Part shown: piece after piece, positions 1-8,191 of the stretch
Numbering within the stretch: position 1 is the stretch's first letter
Layout: every line of letters begins with the position of its first letter
Assembly (NCBI GenBank): GCA_017649635.1
Contig: JAGCGM010000176.1
Span: forward strand, 1-39,993
DNA: 39,993 nucleotides
Source of the DNA: Paludibacteraceae bacterium
GTDB lineage: Bacteria > Bacteroidota > Bacteroidia > Bacteroidales > Paludibacteraceae
Direction of reading: 5' to 3'
Notes under the pieces: model-generated
What the model was told of the DNA's origin: nothing
What the model saw: the letters and a program-made list of their open reading frames with translations, nothing else
The model's database searches: none
Position numbers and translations under genes: made by a program

Positions 1-2
1 TA

Positions 3-3000
3 AACAAAGCAAAGAATAAATTCTGTGCATACGACACTTTGCCATACGTAAAAAAGGCTCTTCCTGCAAGCGGTGGCAAGGTCTATGGATCGTATAACGT
101 AACATGGCAGTATAATGTCAATGGAGGTGAGTGGAAGCCAATTAACGCTATCGATAGTTTATACGTAGGATGGTTGACCGACAGTCTTGACAGGGCTGTC
201 AATAACACCATCAATGTCAGATGCATATATGCAGACGAGTGTGAAGAGGCAATAGGTGAACCTGTACAAGTAACACTATATCGGACAAGTAACATACCAA
301 GCATATACCAAAACAGCGATAGTTGCAATGCAGAATCGGTGATACTTACGGTATACAAGGACGAATTCGAAAAGACCTATCACTGGTATGCCATTGCGGT
401 CCAAGTCAATGAGGATAGCACTTATACGGAAGATATGTATTGGCATCGCACAGGAGATGACAATTTCATAAAGAGGAATACCAGCATGCCGGCGGACTAC
501 TATGGAGTACGAAGCGAGGATATGGAGACAGGATGTTTCAGCGATTTCTATTATTTCTATGTAGATAGTCTTCCTAAATTGGATCAGTCTGCACCAATCG
601 CACCTATAGCGATTTGTCCGAACTCCGATTTGGAGATCAAGGGTGGAACACTTTCCGGTGGTAACGGAGAAAAGAGCTTCCAGTGGCAAATCAGCCTCAC
701 TGGCAAAGATGAGGACTTTTCGGACATTGTGGATGGCACGATGGAAGACCTCCAACTTTCATCGAGGTTCATCAAGACGGCTTCCTATTTTAGAAGAATT
801 GTGACAGACATGTGTGATGCGGATACCTCGGACATTGTGCTCGTCAACATTCGCTCCAAGGCTAATGTAAGTCCGGAGGATTTGTCTTTCGATGATTTCA
901 AATGCCCGCTTGGCATCTTCTCCGCCAAAGTGGTGGCCGAGATGGATTCCATCGCATCTTCGGAATATTGGACGCTTGGCGACGATACAATCTCCGTCAT
1001 CGGCAAGAGTATCCAAATGGAGGGATTTGAAGGTGACAGCATGAGTTATCCTTTCACCCACTTTGTGACGGATTCGACGGGCCTGACTTGCCAAAGTGAC
1101 GTTATCTACGTCACAGCCCATAACAAACCAGCCATTATTGAGAACACGAGCATCATTACAACGGAGAACTACAAGCCTTGTATAGGAAGCACAATCAGGA
1201 TCAACGGATCAGTGTTAGGAGGCTTATATCCGGAGCAAGTCAAATACACATGGTATGTGAACGGCAATGAGCAAATAGGTGAATTCGGGACTAATCTGCG
1301 GACTACTGCTAAATTAACAATGTCAATATTCAGAGTGGCGGACAACGGTTGCATTAAGGATTCAAGCAACACACTTAAACTTGAAGGACAATCGGTATAT
1401 GATTTTGACTACAGCAAAGAATTATCGATGTCGATCGAAAGTAATGTTAGTGACAGCAGTGTCGTGCTGAACATTCAAGGCTCAAGAAGTTTTGACGAAA
1501 ACTATTATTTCTCCGGAGATGGCGAATTGCCTGTCGCAAGTTCGAATAGCATACTTTTGCCTTACAAATACGACGTATACAAGGACAGCATCCTTGAGAT
1601 ATACGCCAAACAATCATATTGTGTCGAACCTTTTGTTGTCAATCCATTGAGGGGTGGTGTGATTAGCATTGATGGAGACACTGTACTTTGTGGCGGGTCC
1701 AAAATTTCTCCAATTGTGGCGACGGAATTGGAAGACGGATTAGAATACGTTGGATTAATCTCCTACCGTTGGCAATATAAAAACGAACGTACAGGTGACT
1801 TCATCAACATCGATAATGCCACCGGCAAGTATTATACGCCTTCTGTGATAGATATTCCGACGACCTATAGGAGATTGGCTTATACCAAAAACAAGCAATA
1901 CATGTCCATAAGCAATGAACTGACCATCACCATTAAATCTTTGGTGACCATGACTGGTATCACTACAAACTACAGCGATTCGGAGTTGGATGATTTCGGA
2001 TTGGACCACTCGCAAACAAGCGTCTTGAAAACTGCGAGTCTTCCTATGTACCTGCAGGACAGCGTCTTCAATGCGGATAGAGTGCTGTGGCAGAAAAGCC
2101 ATGACCTCAACGAATGGAATACGGTGGAGACGATGGAGCGCAACTCCACGAATATGTATAAGATGAGAATCTCCGACACCGCACTCATCGTTTACTATCG
2201 AGTTATTGGGTTGAATGACTGCGGTGCGGACACCAGTAAAGTCTTTACAGTGAAAACTGATATCGCACCACTTATCACCGACGACGAATTAGTACTGCTT
2301 GACACAATCTGCGACGGAGATAAATTCGCCAGAATTGCCTATAAAAATCCGAGGTCGGACGTCTACAGATACTCTTATTCGTTAAACACACAAAATTTCA
2401 TATCGCTTTATGCCGTGAAAAGTTCTGTGTCAAACGACCAATTGATAGGAAAAGGATCCGTCATAGAAAATGACGAGTCTCTAATTGAAGATGGTTTAGC
2501 AATATTCTACCCTAGAGAATCATTCGATGTGACCATCACGAGACATGTTATTGCAACAGGGGCGACTTCCAAGAAGGTGGTGCATTTTGTGGTTGATCAT
2601 TTCTCATCTTCGTTCAAATATATTGTGGATGGAGCCAGCGAATACCAAATGGGTCAACTAGAGAATAGCGTACGGCTCAACCAAGGAAGTAAAGTGTCAT
2701 TCATTGCGGAGGCGACGAGCAACGTTAAAAGTAGCTCTGACATCTCTTACAAATGGCACCTAATAGAGCCACTCAATCTTAATTATTACAGTACATTTGG
2801 CGGAAGTGTAGGTATAGAGGGCCTAACCAGCAAATTGCAATCCCCATCATGCTACTTCTACAATGCCGGGACATACAAGATTGTACTGGAAGTGACGGAC
2901 GGCATATGCAAATCCACCTTGTCCGACTCGGCACTGTACATCGACAAGAGCACGGTACGTTCCTATCTGGTTGCGGCCGCATTTACGGACAGCGACGAAC

Positions 3001-3245
3001 CGATCGACTTCCAAATGCCAGGAACCGCCACCTACGTGGATGTATATCCGTCTGTGGTCGAGTCTTCCTTGGAAATCGTCACCAACGCAAAAGAGAGCCT
3101 TCCTTATGAGGTGATCGACGAAGTTGGGCTGAAAGTAAAGAAGGGGAATGTGATAGGGCATGTGTCCATCGATGCGGCATCATGGCGCAGTGGCGTATAC
3201 ATGGTTGTCGTAGGCGACGTGATCACCAAAGTTATCAAGAGGTAG
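3..3245 (+). CDS. T9SS type-A cargo protein, large surface/adhesin-like, 5' end outside window
   Basis: The reading frame is open all the way to the left window edge, with in-frame codons from base 3, so the TTG at 39 is not a real start and this is the C-terminal part (at least 1080 residues) of a larger protein. The body is a series of Ser/Thr/Asp/Asn-rich, Cys-containing segments with tryptophan motifs such as YRWQYKN and FQWQIS, which suggest Ig/PKD-like beta-sandwich repeats; no catalytic motif was recognised. The last ~75 residues (from about VDVYPSVVESSLEI to VITKVIKR) have the layout of the type IX secretion type-A sorting domain: a VYP-type start, a Gly/Lys-rich turn and the final GVYMVVV strand before a basic tail. 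Inference: exported through a Sec signal encoded upstream, then translocated by T9SS and anchored or released at the surface. Exact role unknown. Confidence 0.82.
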   Translation, partial: NKAKNKFCAYDTLPYVKKALPASGGKVYGSYNVTWQYNVNGGEWKPINAIDSLYVGWLTDSLDRAVNNTINVRCIYADECEEAIGEPVQVTLYRTSNIPSIYQNSDSCNAESVILTVYKDEFEKTYHWYAIAVQVNEDSTYTEDMYWHRTGDDNFIKRNTSMPADYYGVRSEDMETGCFSDFYYFYVDSLPKLDQSAPIAPIAICPNSDLEIKGGTLSGGNGEKSFQWQISLTGKDEDFSDIVDGTMEDLQLSSRFIKTASYFRRIVTDMCDADTSDIVLVNIRSKANVSPEDLSFDDFKCPLGIFSAKVVAEMDSIASSEYWTLGDDTISVIGKSIQMEGFEGDSMSYPFTHFVTDSTGLTCQSDVIYVTAHNKPAIIENTSIITTENYKPCIGSTIRINGSVLGGLYPEQVKYTWYVNGNEQIGEFGTNLRTTAKLTMSIFRVADNGCIKDSSNTLKLEGQSVYDFDYSKELSMSIESNVSDSSVVLNIQGSRSFDENYYFSGDGELPVASSNSILLPYKYDVYKDSILEIYAKQSYCVEPFVVNPLRGGVISIDGDTVLCGGSKISPIVATELEDGLEYVGLISYRWQYKNERTGDFINIDNATGKYYTPSVIDIPTTYRRLAYTKNKQYMSISNELTITIKSLVTMTGITTNYSDSELDDFGLDHSQTSVLKTASLPMYLQDSVFNADRVLWQKSHDLNEWNTVETMERNSTNMYKMRISDTALIVYYRVIGLNDCGADTSKVFTVKTDIAPLITDDELVLLDTICDGDKFARIAYKNPRSDVYRYSYSLNTQNFISLYAVKSSVSNDQLIGKGSVIENDESLIEDGLAIFYPRESFDVTITRHVIATGATSKKVVHFVVDHFSSSFKYIVDGASEYQMGQLENSVRLNQGSKVSFIAEATSNVKSSSDISYKWHLIEPLNLNYYSTFGGSVGIEGLTSKLQSPSCYFYNAGTYKIVLEVTDGICKSTLSDSALYIDKSTVRSYLVAAAFTDSDEPIDFQMPGTATYVDVYPSVVESSLEIVTNAKESLPYEVIDEVGLKVKKGNVIGHVSIDAASWRSGVYMVVVGDVITKVIKR

Positions 3246-3266
3246 TCCCCCACCCTCCAACATGTA

Positions 3267-3306
3267 GAACGCCTTCAATCCACTTGAATTGAAGGCGTTC
3301 TCTTTT
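3267..3306 (+). terminator. Rho-independent terminator after the T9SS cargo gene
   Basis: A perfect 13-bp stem (3267-3279 with 3288-3300) encloses an 8-nt loop and is followed by TCTTTT. It starts 21 nt after the stop codon. The T-rich tail is on the plus side only, so it mainly serves the upstream cargo gene, although the convergent minus-strand gene ends just beyond it. Confidence 0.85.
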
Positions 3307-3333
3307 GGCATATTTGATTATGTATGGATGGTC

Positions 3334-4836
3334 TCACAATGAATGTCCACATTTCTTCCCATGGTTCTTCTTCTGCATAGCCAACGTCTTTGTGTGCTCC
3401 TGTGTTTTTGCAGGAGGAGAAAGCCTGCCCACAGTACCTGCCACGACACAGTTCAGGTCTTTGTCCAGCTTCACATGAGATTGTTTATAGGCAATCGTTT
3501 CACCGTTCAGTAGGCGCTTTCGCTCCGTGTCGCCTAGGCTCATCTGGTCCAAGACGTTACTGAGGTTCTCCTTCTGTTGACCAAGGAAGAGATACGCCTT
3601 GTTGCCGAGCATCATCAGCTTGGCAGTATGTCCGTCCTTCATTGTTAGCGGTTCGGTCAGCTTGCCGTTCTGCGCCGAACGGATCTTCTGCACGGACTTC
3701 CCGTCGAAGAGTTCGGATAGACGATATTCCTTGTCCTTCCCATCGGAAGTTGGCAAGGCGATACGCTCCAAGGATTGGAAGTCACAAGGTCTCAGCGACT
3801 CCTCCGCCATCACTTTTTGGCACTCCTTGTTGATGCGGTTGATGTTCATGACGTCCACCAACCCCTGATTCTCCACGTCTATTTCATTCCAATCCTTTTT
3901 CGGATCATACTCGTCAATCTTCTTGAAAAGGTTCTGTGCCACTGTCTGCGCCTTGTCTTCTCCGAGGGTCAGCACATTGAGGCTCGTATTGCCCAGCACC
4001 ATCGCTGACGTTTCTTTAGAGGTTTGTTCCACCTTCGCATTGCCCAGCACCAGCACGTCCCCCCTGCCCTCCCGCAGTTTAATCTCTTCCGCCAATTGTC
4101 TGTTGAGGCTGTCGTAGAGCGGGGAGGGGACTTTGCCGAATTGTTTCTTTGACTCTGTAATATCCTGACATATTACATGGATGTTGGCATTGAGTTTTTC
4201 TAGATTCTTTTTGGCCAATTCAACATCTTCAAGCCTTTGTGAGTTCTGTATAATGTCTAGTGTTTCTAATTTTGCTCGCCTAGCACAGAAAAGGTTACGC
4301 CTCATTTGAAGTTGGGCATGACGATTTTGAATCAAATCATATTCTTTGGCATCTATTACATTGTTGTCCAAAAACTTCGCATTCGTTCCGCCCTCAAACG
4401 AGACCCGTTCCATTCCATTCTCTTTGTCTGCGATTAAGCTGCTAAATGTTTTTCCGGGTATGTAATATTGAGTCAAACCACCGGCTCCATAGGCTGGATT
4501 TTCCCTCGTTTTGCCGGTTTCCACCTCCAGGTCTCGTTTCAATTTAAATATTGCGATTTCGTTTCGATAGGAACAGATTTGCGTCTTATTGTCTTTGTAT
4601 GGTGCAATTTGCAGCATGCGATTTAGTTCTCGGTCATCACCATTCGCTAGTCCGAGCTCCTCTTTGGAGAAAAAATATTCGCAGGGTCTCATCTGCCCGT
4701 TTTTTTCGTATGAAACGAGCGCACACAGTTCACTCCCCGCCTTTAGCGTCTCTTTTTCGTAAGAGTCTATTCCCGCATATTTGTCAGTTCCTTGCCAGTC
4801 AGAGGCAGATTTTATTCCGTTAAGTTCAGTGTCCAT
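3334..4836 (-). CDS. Hypothetical protein with TNT/DUF4237-like N-terminal region (possible NAD-glycohydrolase-type toxin)
   Basis: This is a 500-residue cytosolic-looking protein with no signal peptide or membrane segment. Residues ~30-140 read like the tuberculosis-necrotizing-toxin (TNT/DUF4237) fold: an opening strand LKAGSELCAL, a later strand pair IFKLKRDLEV, then G117-A-G-G-L-T-Q-Y-Y-I-P127 and a Leu-containing helix, matching the family pattern GxGGGxQYxxP. Two caveats apply: the Arg normally found in the 'GTxxDRxG' strand is not at that place, and the match is by eye. Residues ~160-255 are charged and helical, perhaps coiled coil. Residues ~370-475 form a separate domain (motifs RLLNGETIAY, VKLDKDLN) faintly like DUF3945-type mobile-element proteins. 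The tail is Lys/His-rich. It is the second gene of a two-gene operon, 12 nt after the small acidic gene. Toxin function is inference; it could instead be an inactive relative or something unrelated. Confidence 0.45.
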   Translation of the reverse strand: MDTELNGIKSASDWQGTDKYAGIDSYEKETLKAGSELCALVSYEKNGQMRPCEYFFSKEELGLANGDDRELNRMLQIAPYKDNKTQICSYRNEIAIFKLKRDLEVETGKTRENPAYGAGGLTQYYIPGKTFSSLIADKENGMERVSFEGGTNAKFLDNNVIDAKEYDLIQNRHAQLQMRRNLFCARRAKLETLDIIQNSQRLEDVELAKKNLEKLNANIHVICQDITESKKQFGKVPSPLYDSLNRQLAEEIKLREGRGDVLVLGNAKVEQTSKETSAMVLGNTSLNVLTLGEDKAQTVAQNLFKKIDEYDPKKDWNEIDVENQGLVDVMNINRINKECQKVMAEESLRPCDFQSLERIALPTSDGKDKEYRLSELFDGKSVQKIRSAQNGKLTEPLTMKDGHTAKLMMLGNKAYLFLGQQKENLSNVLDQMSLGDTERKRLLNGETIAYKQSHVKLDKDLNCVVAGTVGRLSPPAKTQEHTKTLAMQKKNHGKKCGHSL

Positions 4837-4848
4837 AGTTCAATGCAA

Positions 4849-5391
4849 TTATAAGTCATCATCTTCTTCAATTAGTCGATCTATTTCTTCTATATCCTTT
4901 TCTGTTAGATTACGATAGTTAATTGCTATGGAGATGTCTGGCTCATATCTCAGACAGATGCTGGATTGAAAATCCCCCCATTCGACGGAGTACCAATTTT
5001 CGCGCTTTTCGGAATCAATGTTCGCCTTATCCAGTCCGACTTCGCGCATCAGGAACTCGTCGTGCATCCGCTTAATGTCGAAAGCCCTTTTCTCCCAAGT
5101 ATCGTCATGAGGAGAGCTCTCAAATTCGTATGATTCCACAGATGCCAATTCAATCCTTCTTACGCAATCATGCCTTCCGCCAATATAAATGCATACATAC
5201 ATCTCGTATCCATCTATATTGATCGGTTTGAAACCGAAGAAAGGATCATCCATCTTGAAATTATCGCCCTTAATCAGATACTCCGAGTTGAACAGCCCCG
5301 ATTTCTGGAACTCTTCCCTGGTCATGAACGGGTGCACTTCCCATCCTTTTTCGGCGTCAATGACGAATTTGCCAGTCTTTAAGTCTATCAT
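4849..5391 (-). CDS. Small acidic hypothetical protein, candidate immunity/partner of the downstream gene
   Basis: This protein has 180 residues, is strongly acidic (it ends EEIDRLIEEDDDL) and has no signal peptide, membrane segment or known catalytic motif. It opens MIDLKTGKFVID and continues with hydrophobic/aromatic strands (DPFFGFKPINIDGYEMYVCI). This layout, a short 'ID..TG' strand, a Thr-Arg-Glu-Glu-Phe helix and then a beta-rich middle, recalls many small immunity proteins of polymorphic-toxin loci, but I cannot name a family. It is the first gene of the operon, under a consensus promoter and a strong Shine-Dalgarno, so it would be made before and probably in excess of the 500-residue protein. 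That order is typical of antitoxin-first modules and the reverse of most secreted toxin-immunity pairs. The ATG at 5391 is fixed by the GGAGG just upstream. The function is inferred only from context. Confidence 0.6.
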   Translation of the reverse strand: MIDLKTGKFVIDAEKGWEVHPFMTREEFQKSGLFNSEYLIKGDNFKMDDPFFGFKPINIDGYEMYVCIYIGGRHDCVRRIELASVESYEFESSPHDDTWEKRAFDIKRMHDEFLMREVGLDKANIDSEKRENWYSVEWGDFQSSICLRYEPDISIAINYRNLTEKDIEEIDRLIEEDDDL

Positions 5392-5395
5392 ATTT

Positions 5396-5400
5396 CCTCC
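5396..5400 (-). promoter_or_regulatory. Strong Shine-Dalgarno (GGAGG) for the small acidic gene
   Basis: On the minus strand GGAGG lies 4 nt before the ATG at 5391. Most genes in this window lack a recognisable SD, as is usual in Bacteroidota, so a consensus SD suggests unusually efficient translation of the first gene of the accessory operon. Confidence 0.6.
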
Positions 5401-5429
5401 TTTTTAATTATTTTGTTTAAACCTCTCCA

Positions 5430-5460
5430 CAAAACTAAATATTTAATTTATGACTGCAAA
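5430..5460 (-). promoter_or_regulatory. Consensus Bacteroidota promoter of the accessory operon
   Basis: Read on the minus strand, TTTG (5460-5457), a 19-nt spacer and TAGTTTTG (5437-5430) match the TTTG-N19-21-TAnnTTTG consensus exactly. Transcription would begin near 5423, giving a leader of about 30 nt before the ATG at 5391. Confidence 0.72.
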
Positions 5461-5885
5461 ATATTTTGCGTTATTTTTACAATGTATTTTAACGTACATG
5501 ATTAAAAAAGATACAAAATTGGCCTATTTGTCGGAAAGTAGCATACTAAAAAACTCATTATAAGTAACATAAAAGCGTCGAATGAATAGAAAGGCAAACA
5601 GAGAATACATTTCCACATAAGAACTGGCTCATACGACATTCCCCAAAAAAGGAATCCCCTACAGTAGATTCACATCTCCCGTAGAGGACATTGGTTGTTT
5701 ATTGTAAATATTCTTATAATAGTAAGGAGATATATATCCTATTTTTATACGGTATTGACTATAAAAAAACAACTTTCAAAAAACTTCCTTGACGATTACG
5801 GGAACAAAATTAGGTGTTTTAAAGAATTTTAACCAACTTTGTAACCGATATTATTCTATGATATCAATCGATAAAACCGATTTAC
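5461..5885. other. AT-rich intergenic region without a gene
   Basis: About 425 bases separate the promoter of the minus-strand operon from the LysR gene. I see no ORF with coding character, no tRNA fold and no long repeat. There is an imperfect hairpin around 5656-5693 (CCCCTAC pairing with GTAGAGG). Near the LysR start there are short dyads including ATCGAT at 5868-5873, a plausible but unproven autoregulatory site. A weak -7-like CAACTTTG lies at 5844-5851. Confidence 0.5.
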
Positions 5886-6779
5886 ATGGAACTGAGGCAA
5901 ATAAAATACTACATCAAGGCGGCAGAGTTACTGAACTTCACAGAAGCCGCCAAGCAACTGCACATCACGCAAAGCACTCTATCTCAACAGATAAAGCAAT
6001 TGGAAGCGGAGATGAATGTGACCCTCTTCGACCGCATAGGCAAGCGGGTATACCTGACGGAAGCGGGATGCGAATTTTTACCGTTCGCCAAACAAACGAT
6101 AAACGACACAGAAATGGGTATGCAAAGATTGCTGGATTTGCAGGAAATCAGGAAAGGGACACTGAGGATCGGCATCACCTATAGTCTTAGCTTCGGATTA
6201 GCGTCCATACTGCTCCGTTTCATGAAGGAATACCCCAACATTAAGATCGAGGTCATATACAGCACCGCATTAGAACTTCTGGAGATGCTGAAGGCGCGTG
6301 ACCTGGATCTGGTATTCTCCTTTAGCATGAGAATCCAAGAGGACCAGGTGGAAGTATCCGACCTCTACGAAGTGCCACTCTGCGCCATCGTCCACAAACG
6401 ACACGTCCTCGCACAGCACAAGGAGGTATCCATCAAAGAACTAAAAAAATACTCGTTAGTGCTCCCATCCTTAGGACTAAGCGCAAGAAGCGCATTGGAC
6501 GAAATACTGAAAACATGTGACGAACATCTGGACCCACACCTGGAAATGAACGACGTGAATATCCTGCTGCAATTGGTGGAGTCCTCCCTATTCACCACCA
6601 TATTGTCCCAAACCACCATCATGGGCAAGAACGAACTAGTTGCCATCCCCATCGCCGAGCAAAAAAGGAAAATGATCGCTTCCGTACTGACACTCAAAGG
6701 AGCCTACCAAAAGGCATCCGCCACCGCCTTCCTCAACTATTTCAAAGAAGAGTTGGACTATACGAAGGCACTAATATAA
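5886..6779 (+). CDS. LysR-family transcriptional regulator
   Basis: The length of 297 residues is typical of the family. The N-terminal winged helix-turn-helix is clear: MELRQIKYYIKAAELLNFTE, then AAKQLHITQSTLSQQIKQLE as the turn and recognition helix, then LFDR and the LTEAG wing. Residues ~90-290 form the periplasmic-binding-protein-like effector domain, starting with LRIGITYSL. LysR proteins are cytosolic tetramers that respond to a small ligand and often regulate a neighbouring gene. The effector cannot be read from sequence. The SDR gene follows on the same strand 116 nt later with its own promoter and is a possible but unproven target. The ATG lies in a window with no competing upstream in-frame Met, and the start agrees with the family N-terminus. 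Confidence 0.9.
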   Translation: MELRQIKYYIKAAELLNFTEAAKQLHITQSTLSQQIKQLEAEMNVTLFDRIGKRVYLTEAGCEFLPFAKQTINDTEMGMQRLLDLQEIRKGTLRIGITYSLSFGLASILLRFMKEYPNIKIEVIYSTALELLEMLKARDLDLVFSFSMRIQEDQVEVSDLYEVPLCAIVHKRHVLAQHKEVSIKELKKYSLVLPSLGLSARSALDEILKTCDEHLDPHLEMNDVNILLQLVESSLFTTILSQTTIMGKNELVAIPIAEQKRKMIASVLTLKGAYQKASATAFLNYFKEELDYTKALI

Positions 6780-6800
6780 TTTTGAATTTTGAATTTTGAA
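6780..6800 (+). repeat. Heptanucleotide tandem repeat (TTTTGAA x3)
   Basis: Three perfect 7-nt units begin one base after the LysR stop codon. A second 7-nt array with a different unit occurs directly after rlmH. Confidence 0.8.
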
Positions 6801-6833
6801 TTATGAGTTAGCTTAAGTTCATAAGGGGAGGGG

Positions 6834-6865
6834 GTTGTAGGCAAGCATGAATTTTATTATTTTTG
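6834..6865 (+). promoter_or_regulatory. Promoter of the SDR gene
   Basis: GTTG (6834-6837), a 20-nt spacer and TATTTTTG (6858-6865) fit the Bacteroidota promoter pattern, with an exact TAnnTTTG -7 element. The predicted start site is near 6872, about 24 nt before the ATG at 6896. Confidence 0.65.
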
Positions 6866-6895
6866 CATAAACATACACTATAAAAATTTATCGAG

Positions 6896-7627
6896 ATGAA
6901 AGCAATCGTGATGGGAGCAACCTCAGGCATAGGGTTAGAGGTGGCGAAAATACTTAACGGGCAAGGCTACGAACTAGGCATCGCCGGCAGAAGGGAAGAG
7001 AACCTCAAAGCAATAAAAGAGAGTCTGTCCAACGTGAAAGCGTATATGCCGATCGACATCACCGCCGCAGATGCGCCAGAGAAGTTGGAAAGTCTCATCG
7101 AACAACTCGGAGGCGTCGACCTGTACTTCCACAGTTCGGGAATCGGATACCAAAACAAGGAGCTGGATCCTTCAATAGAGTTAAAAACAATAGAGACCAA
7201 CTGCAGCGGACTGACAAGGGTAATCAATACTGTTTTCCAGTATTTCTGCCAAGAGAACAGGAAAGGTCAGATCGCTGTCATCACCTCCATAGCAAGGACA
7301 AAGGGCATCGGATTGGCACCCTCCTACTCCGCCACGAAAAGGTTCCAAAGCACCTACGTGCAAGCCTTGGCGCAATTAGCGACCACCCGGAAAGCGGACA
7401 TCTCCTTCACGGAAATCCGTCCAGGCTTCGTCGACACCGCATTGCTGAAACATAAATATCCGATGTTGTTGAAGCCCGAAGCTGTAGCACAAAAAATCGT
7501 GAAGGCCATCCACCATAGGAAACGTGTCGTCACCATAGATTGGAAATACCGTCTACTCGTTTTCGGATGGGAAATGATACCCAACTGGCTATGGGAAAGA
7601 TGGGACCTCTCCAAACACACGAAATAA
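6896..7627 (+). CDS. Short-chain dehydrogenase/reductase (SDR family)
   Basis: This is a 243-residue classical SDR. The Rossmann cofactor loop GATSGIG is at residues 7-13, with the catalytic Ser131 (ITSIA) and the Tyr144-x-x-x-Lys148 motif in PSYSATK. The S79-S80-G-I-G segment stands where NAG usually lies. R31/R32 after the second strand hint at NADP(H) preference. It is probably a cytosolic NAD(P)-dependent oxidoreductase acting on an alcohol or ketone; the substrate cannot be predicted. The C-terminus (YRLLVFGWEMIPNWLWERW) is hydrophobic and tryptophan-rich, seen in SDRs that sit near membranes or bind lipid-like substrates. It is transcribed alone from its own promoter and is followed by the convergent HIRAN gene. 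Confidence 0.9.
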   Translation: MKAIVMGATSGIGLEVAKILNGQGYELGIAGRREENLKAIKESLSNVKAYMPIDITAADAPEKLESLIEQLGGVDLYFHSSGIGYQNKELDPSIELKTIETNCSGLTRVINTVFQYFCQENRKGQIAVITSIARTKGIGLAPSYSATKRFQSTYVQALAQLATTRKADISFTEIRPGFVDTALLKHKYPMLLKPEAVAQKIVKAIHHRKRVVTIDWKYRLLVFGWEMIPNWLWERWDLSKHTK

Positions 7628-7713
7628 AAACACCTCATATCGAGGAGGAAAGGATGATAAACCAGAGCGTATTGGACTAAACATTATGAATGTTCCATGC
7701 CTCCGCAAACGAG

Positions 7714-7745
7714 CTCCCGGAAAGATATATAAATCCCTCCGGGAG
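7714..7745. terminator. Hairpin between convergent SDR and HIRAN genes
   Basis: There is a perfect 8-bp G+C-rich stem (CTCCCGGA 7714-7721 with TCCGGGAG 7738-7745) around a 16-nt AT-rich loop. Neither side has a clear T tract. Its place between two convergent genes suggests a two-way transcription stop. Confidence 0.45.
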
Positions 7746-7759
7746 AGCAGCAGATAGAT

Positions 7760-8110
7760 TTATCGTCTCCTTTTGATCTTAATAGTTAACTGGACCTGAG
7801 CCTCCGGATGAGCCTCCTCATTGATTTTGCAGATACGGCACTCGAAAACATCCGTCCAACCCATTTCAAGCATATTCGCAATCGTCTCGTTCTCCGTCCT
7901 GGGCAAATAGCCGACACAGAAGTCCTCATCGCGTTCCACATCCCTAAAGACAACAGCCACAGCATTAGGGTCGAAACGGTTGTCGAGGTCCCTCACCAAC
8001 TGCAGTTCAGTACCCACCTTGAGCTGGTCCCACACTTCGTCCGCATCATGATACTTGCGGCCCGCCAAGTGACAATCCATAAAAAATTTCTTCTTCGTTT
8101 CCATGTCCAT
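7760..8110 (-). CDS. Stand-alone HIRAN-domain protein
   Basis: Almost all of its 116 residues form one HIRAN domain: the strand FFMDCHLAGRKYHDADEV, then ELQLVRDLDNRFDPNAVAVV carrying the diagnostic N-x-x-DPNAV motif, then the GYLPR segment followed by a helix (NETIANMLEMG). HIRAN domains bind DNA ends or stalled forks in HLTF/Rad5 helicases. Stand-alone bacterial copies are common and mostly uncharacterised. The protein ends in basic residues (IKIKRRR). It lies downstream of the WYL regulator gene on the same strand with an 81-nt gap that contains a TACCTTTG -7 element, so it may be transcribed separately. ATG codons at 8110 and 8104 are both possible starts. Confidence 0.82.
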   Translation of the reverse strand: MDMETKKKFFMDCHLAGRKYHDADEVWDQLKVGTELQLVRDLDNRFDPNAVAVVFRDVERDEDFCVGYLPRTENETIANMLEMGWTDVFECRICKINEEAHPEAQVQLTIKIKRRR

Positions 8111-8147
8111 TGCATTTTTTTAGTGAATCATTTCTAACATCCGGAAA

Positions 8148-8155
8148 CAAAGGTA
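8148..8155 (-). promoter_or_regulatory. Possible -7 element for the HIRAN gene
   Basis: On the minus strand TACCTTTG matches TAnnTTTG. A TTTG lies upstream at 8173-8170, but the 14-nt spacer is shorter than the usual 19-21 nt. The start site would be near 8141. Confidence 0.35.
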
Positions 8156-8191
8156 GTGGCATGTTGTTCCAAAATATGGTACAGGCCGAAT

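Noticed and set aside
39..3245. TTG at 39 as the start of the left-edge gene
   Set aside because: The same frame is open to base 3 with no stop, so the gene simply begins before the window.
5640..5700. Possible tRNA or small RNA in the gap before the LysR gene
   Set aside because: The only paired element is an imperfect 7-bp stem; no cloverleaf, no anticodon arm and no promoter or terminator around it.
5789..6184. 131-codon frame overlapping the start of the LysR gene
   Set aside because: It is out of frame with a clear LysR N-terminus, and no promoter or family supports it.
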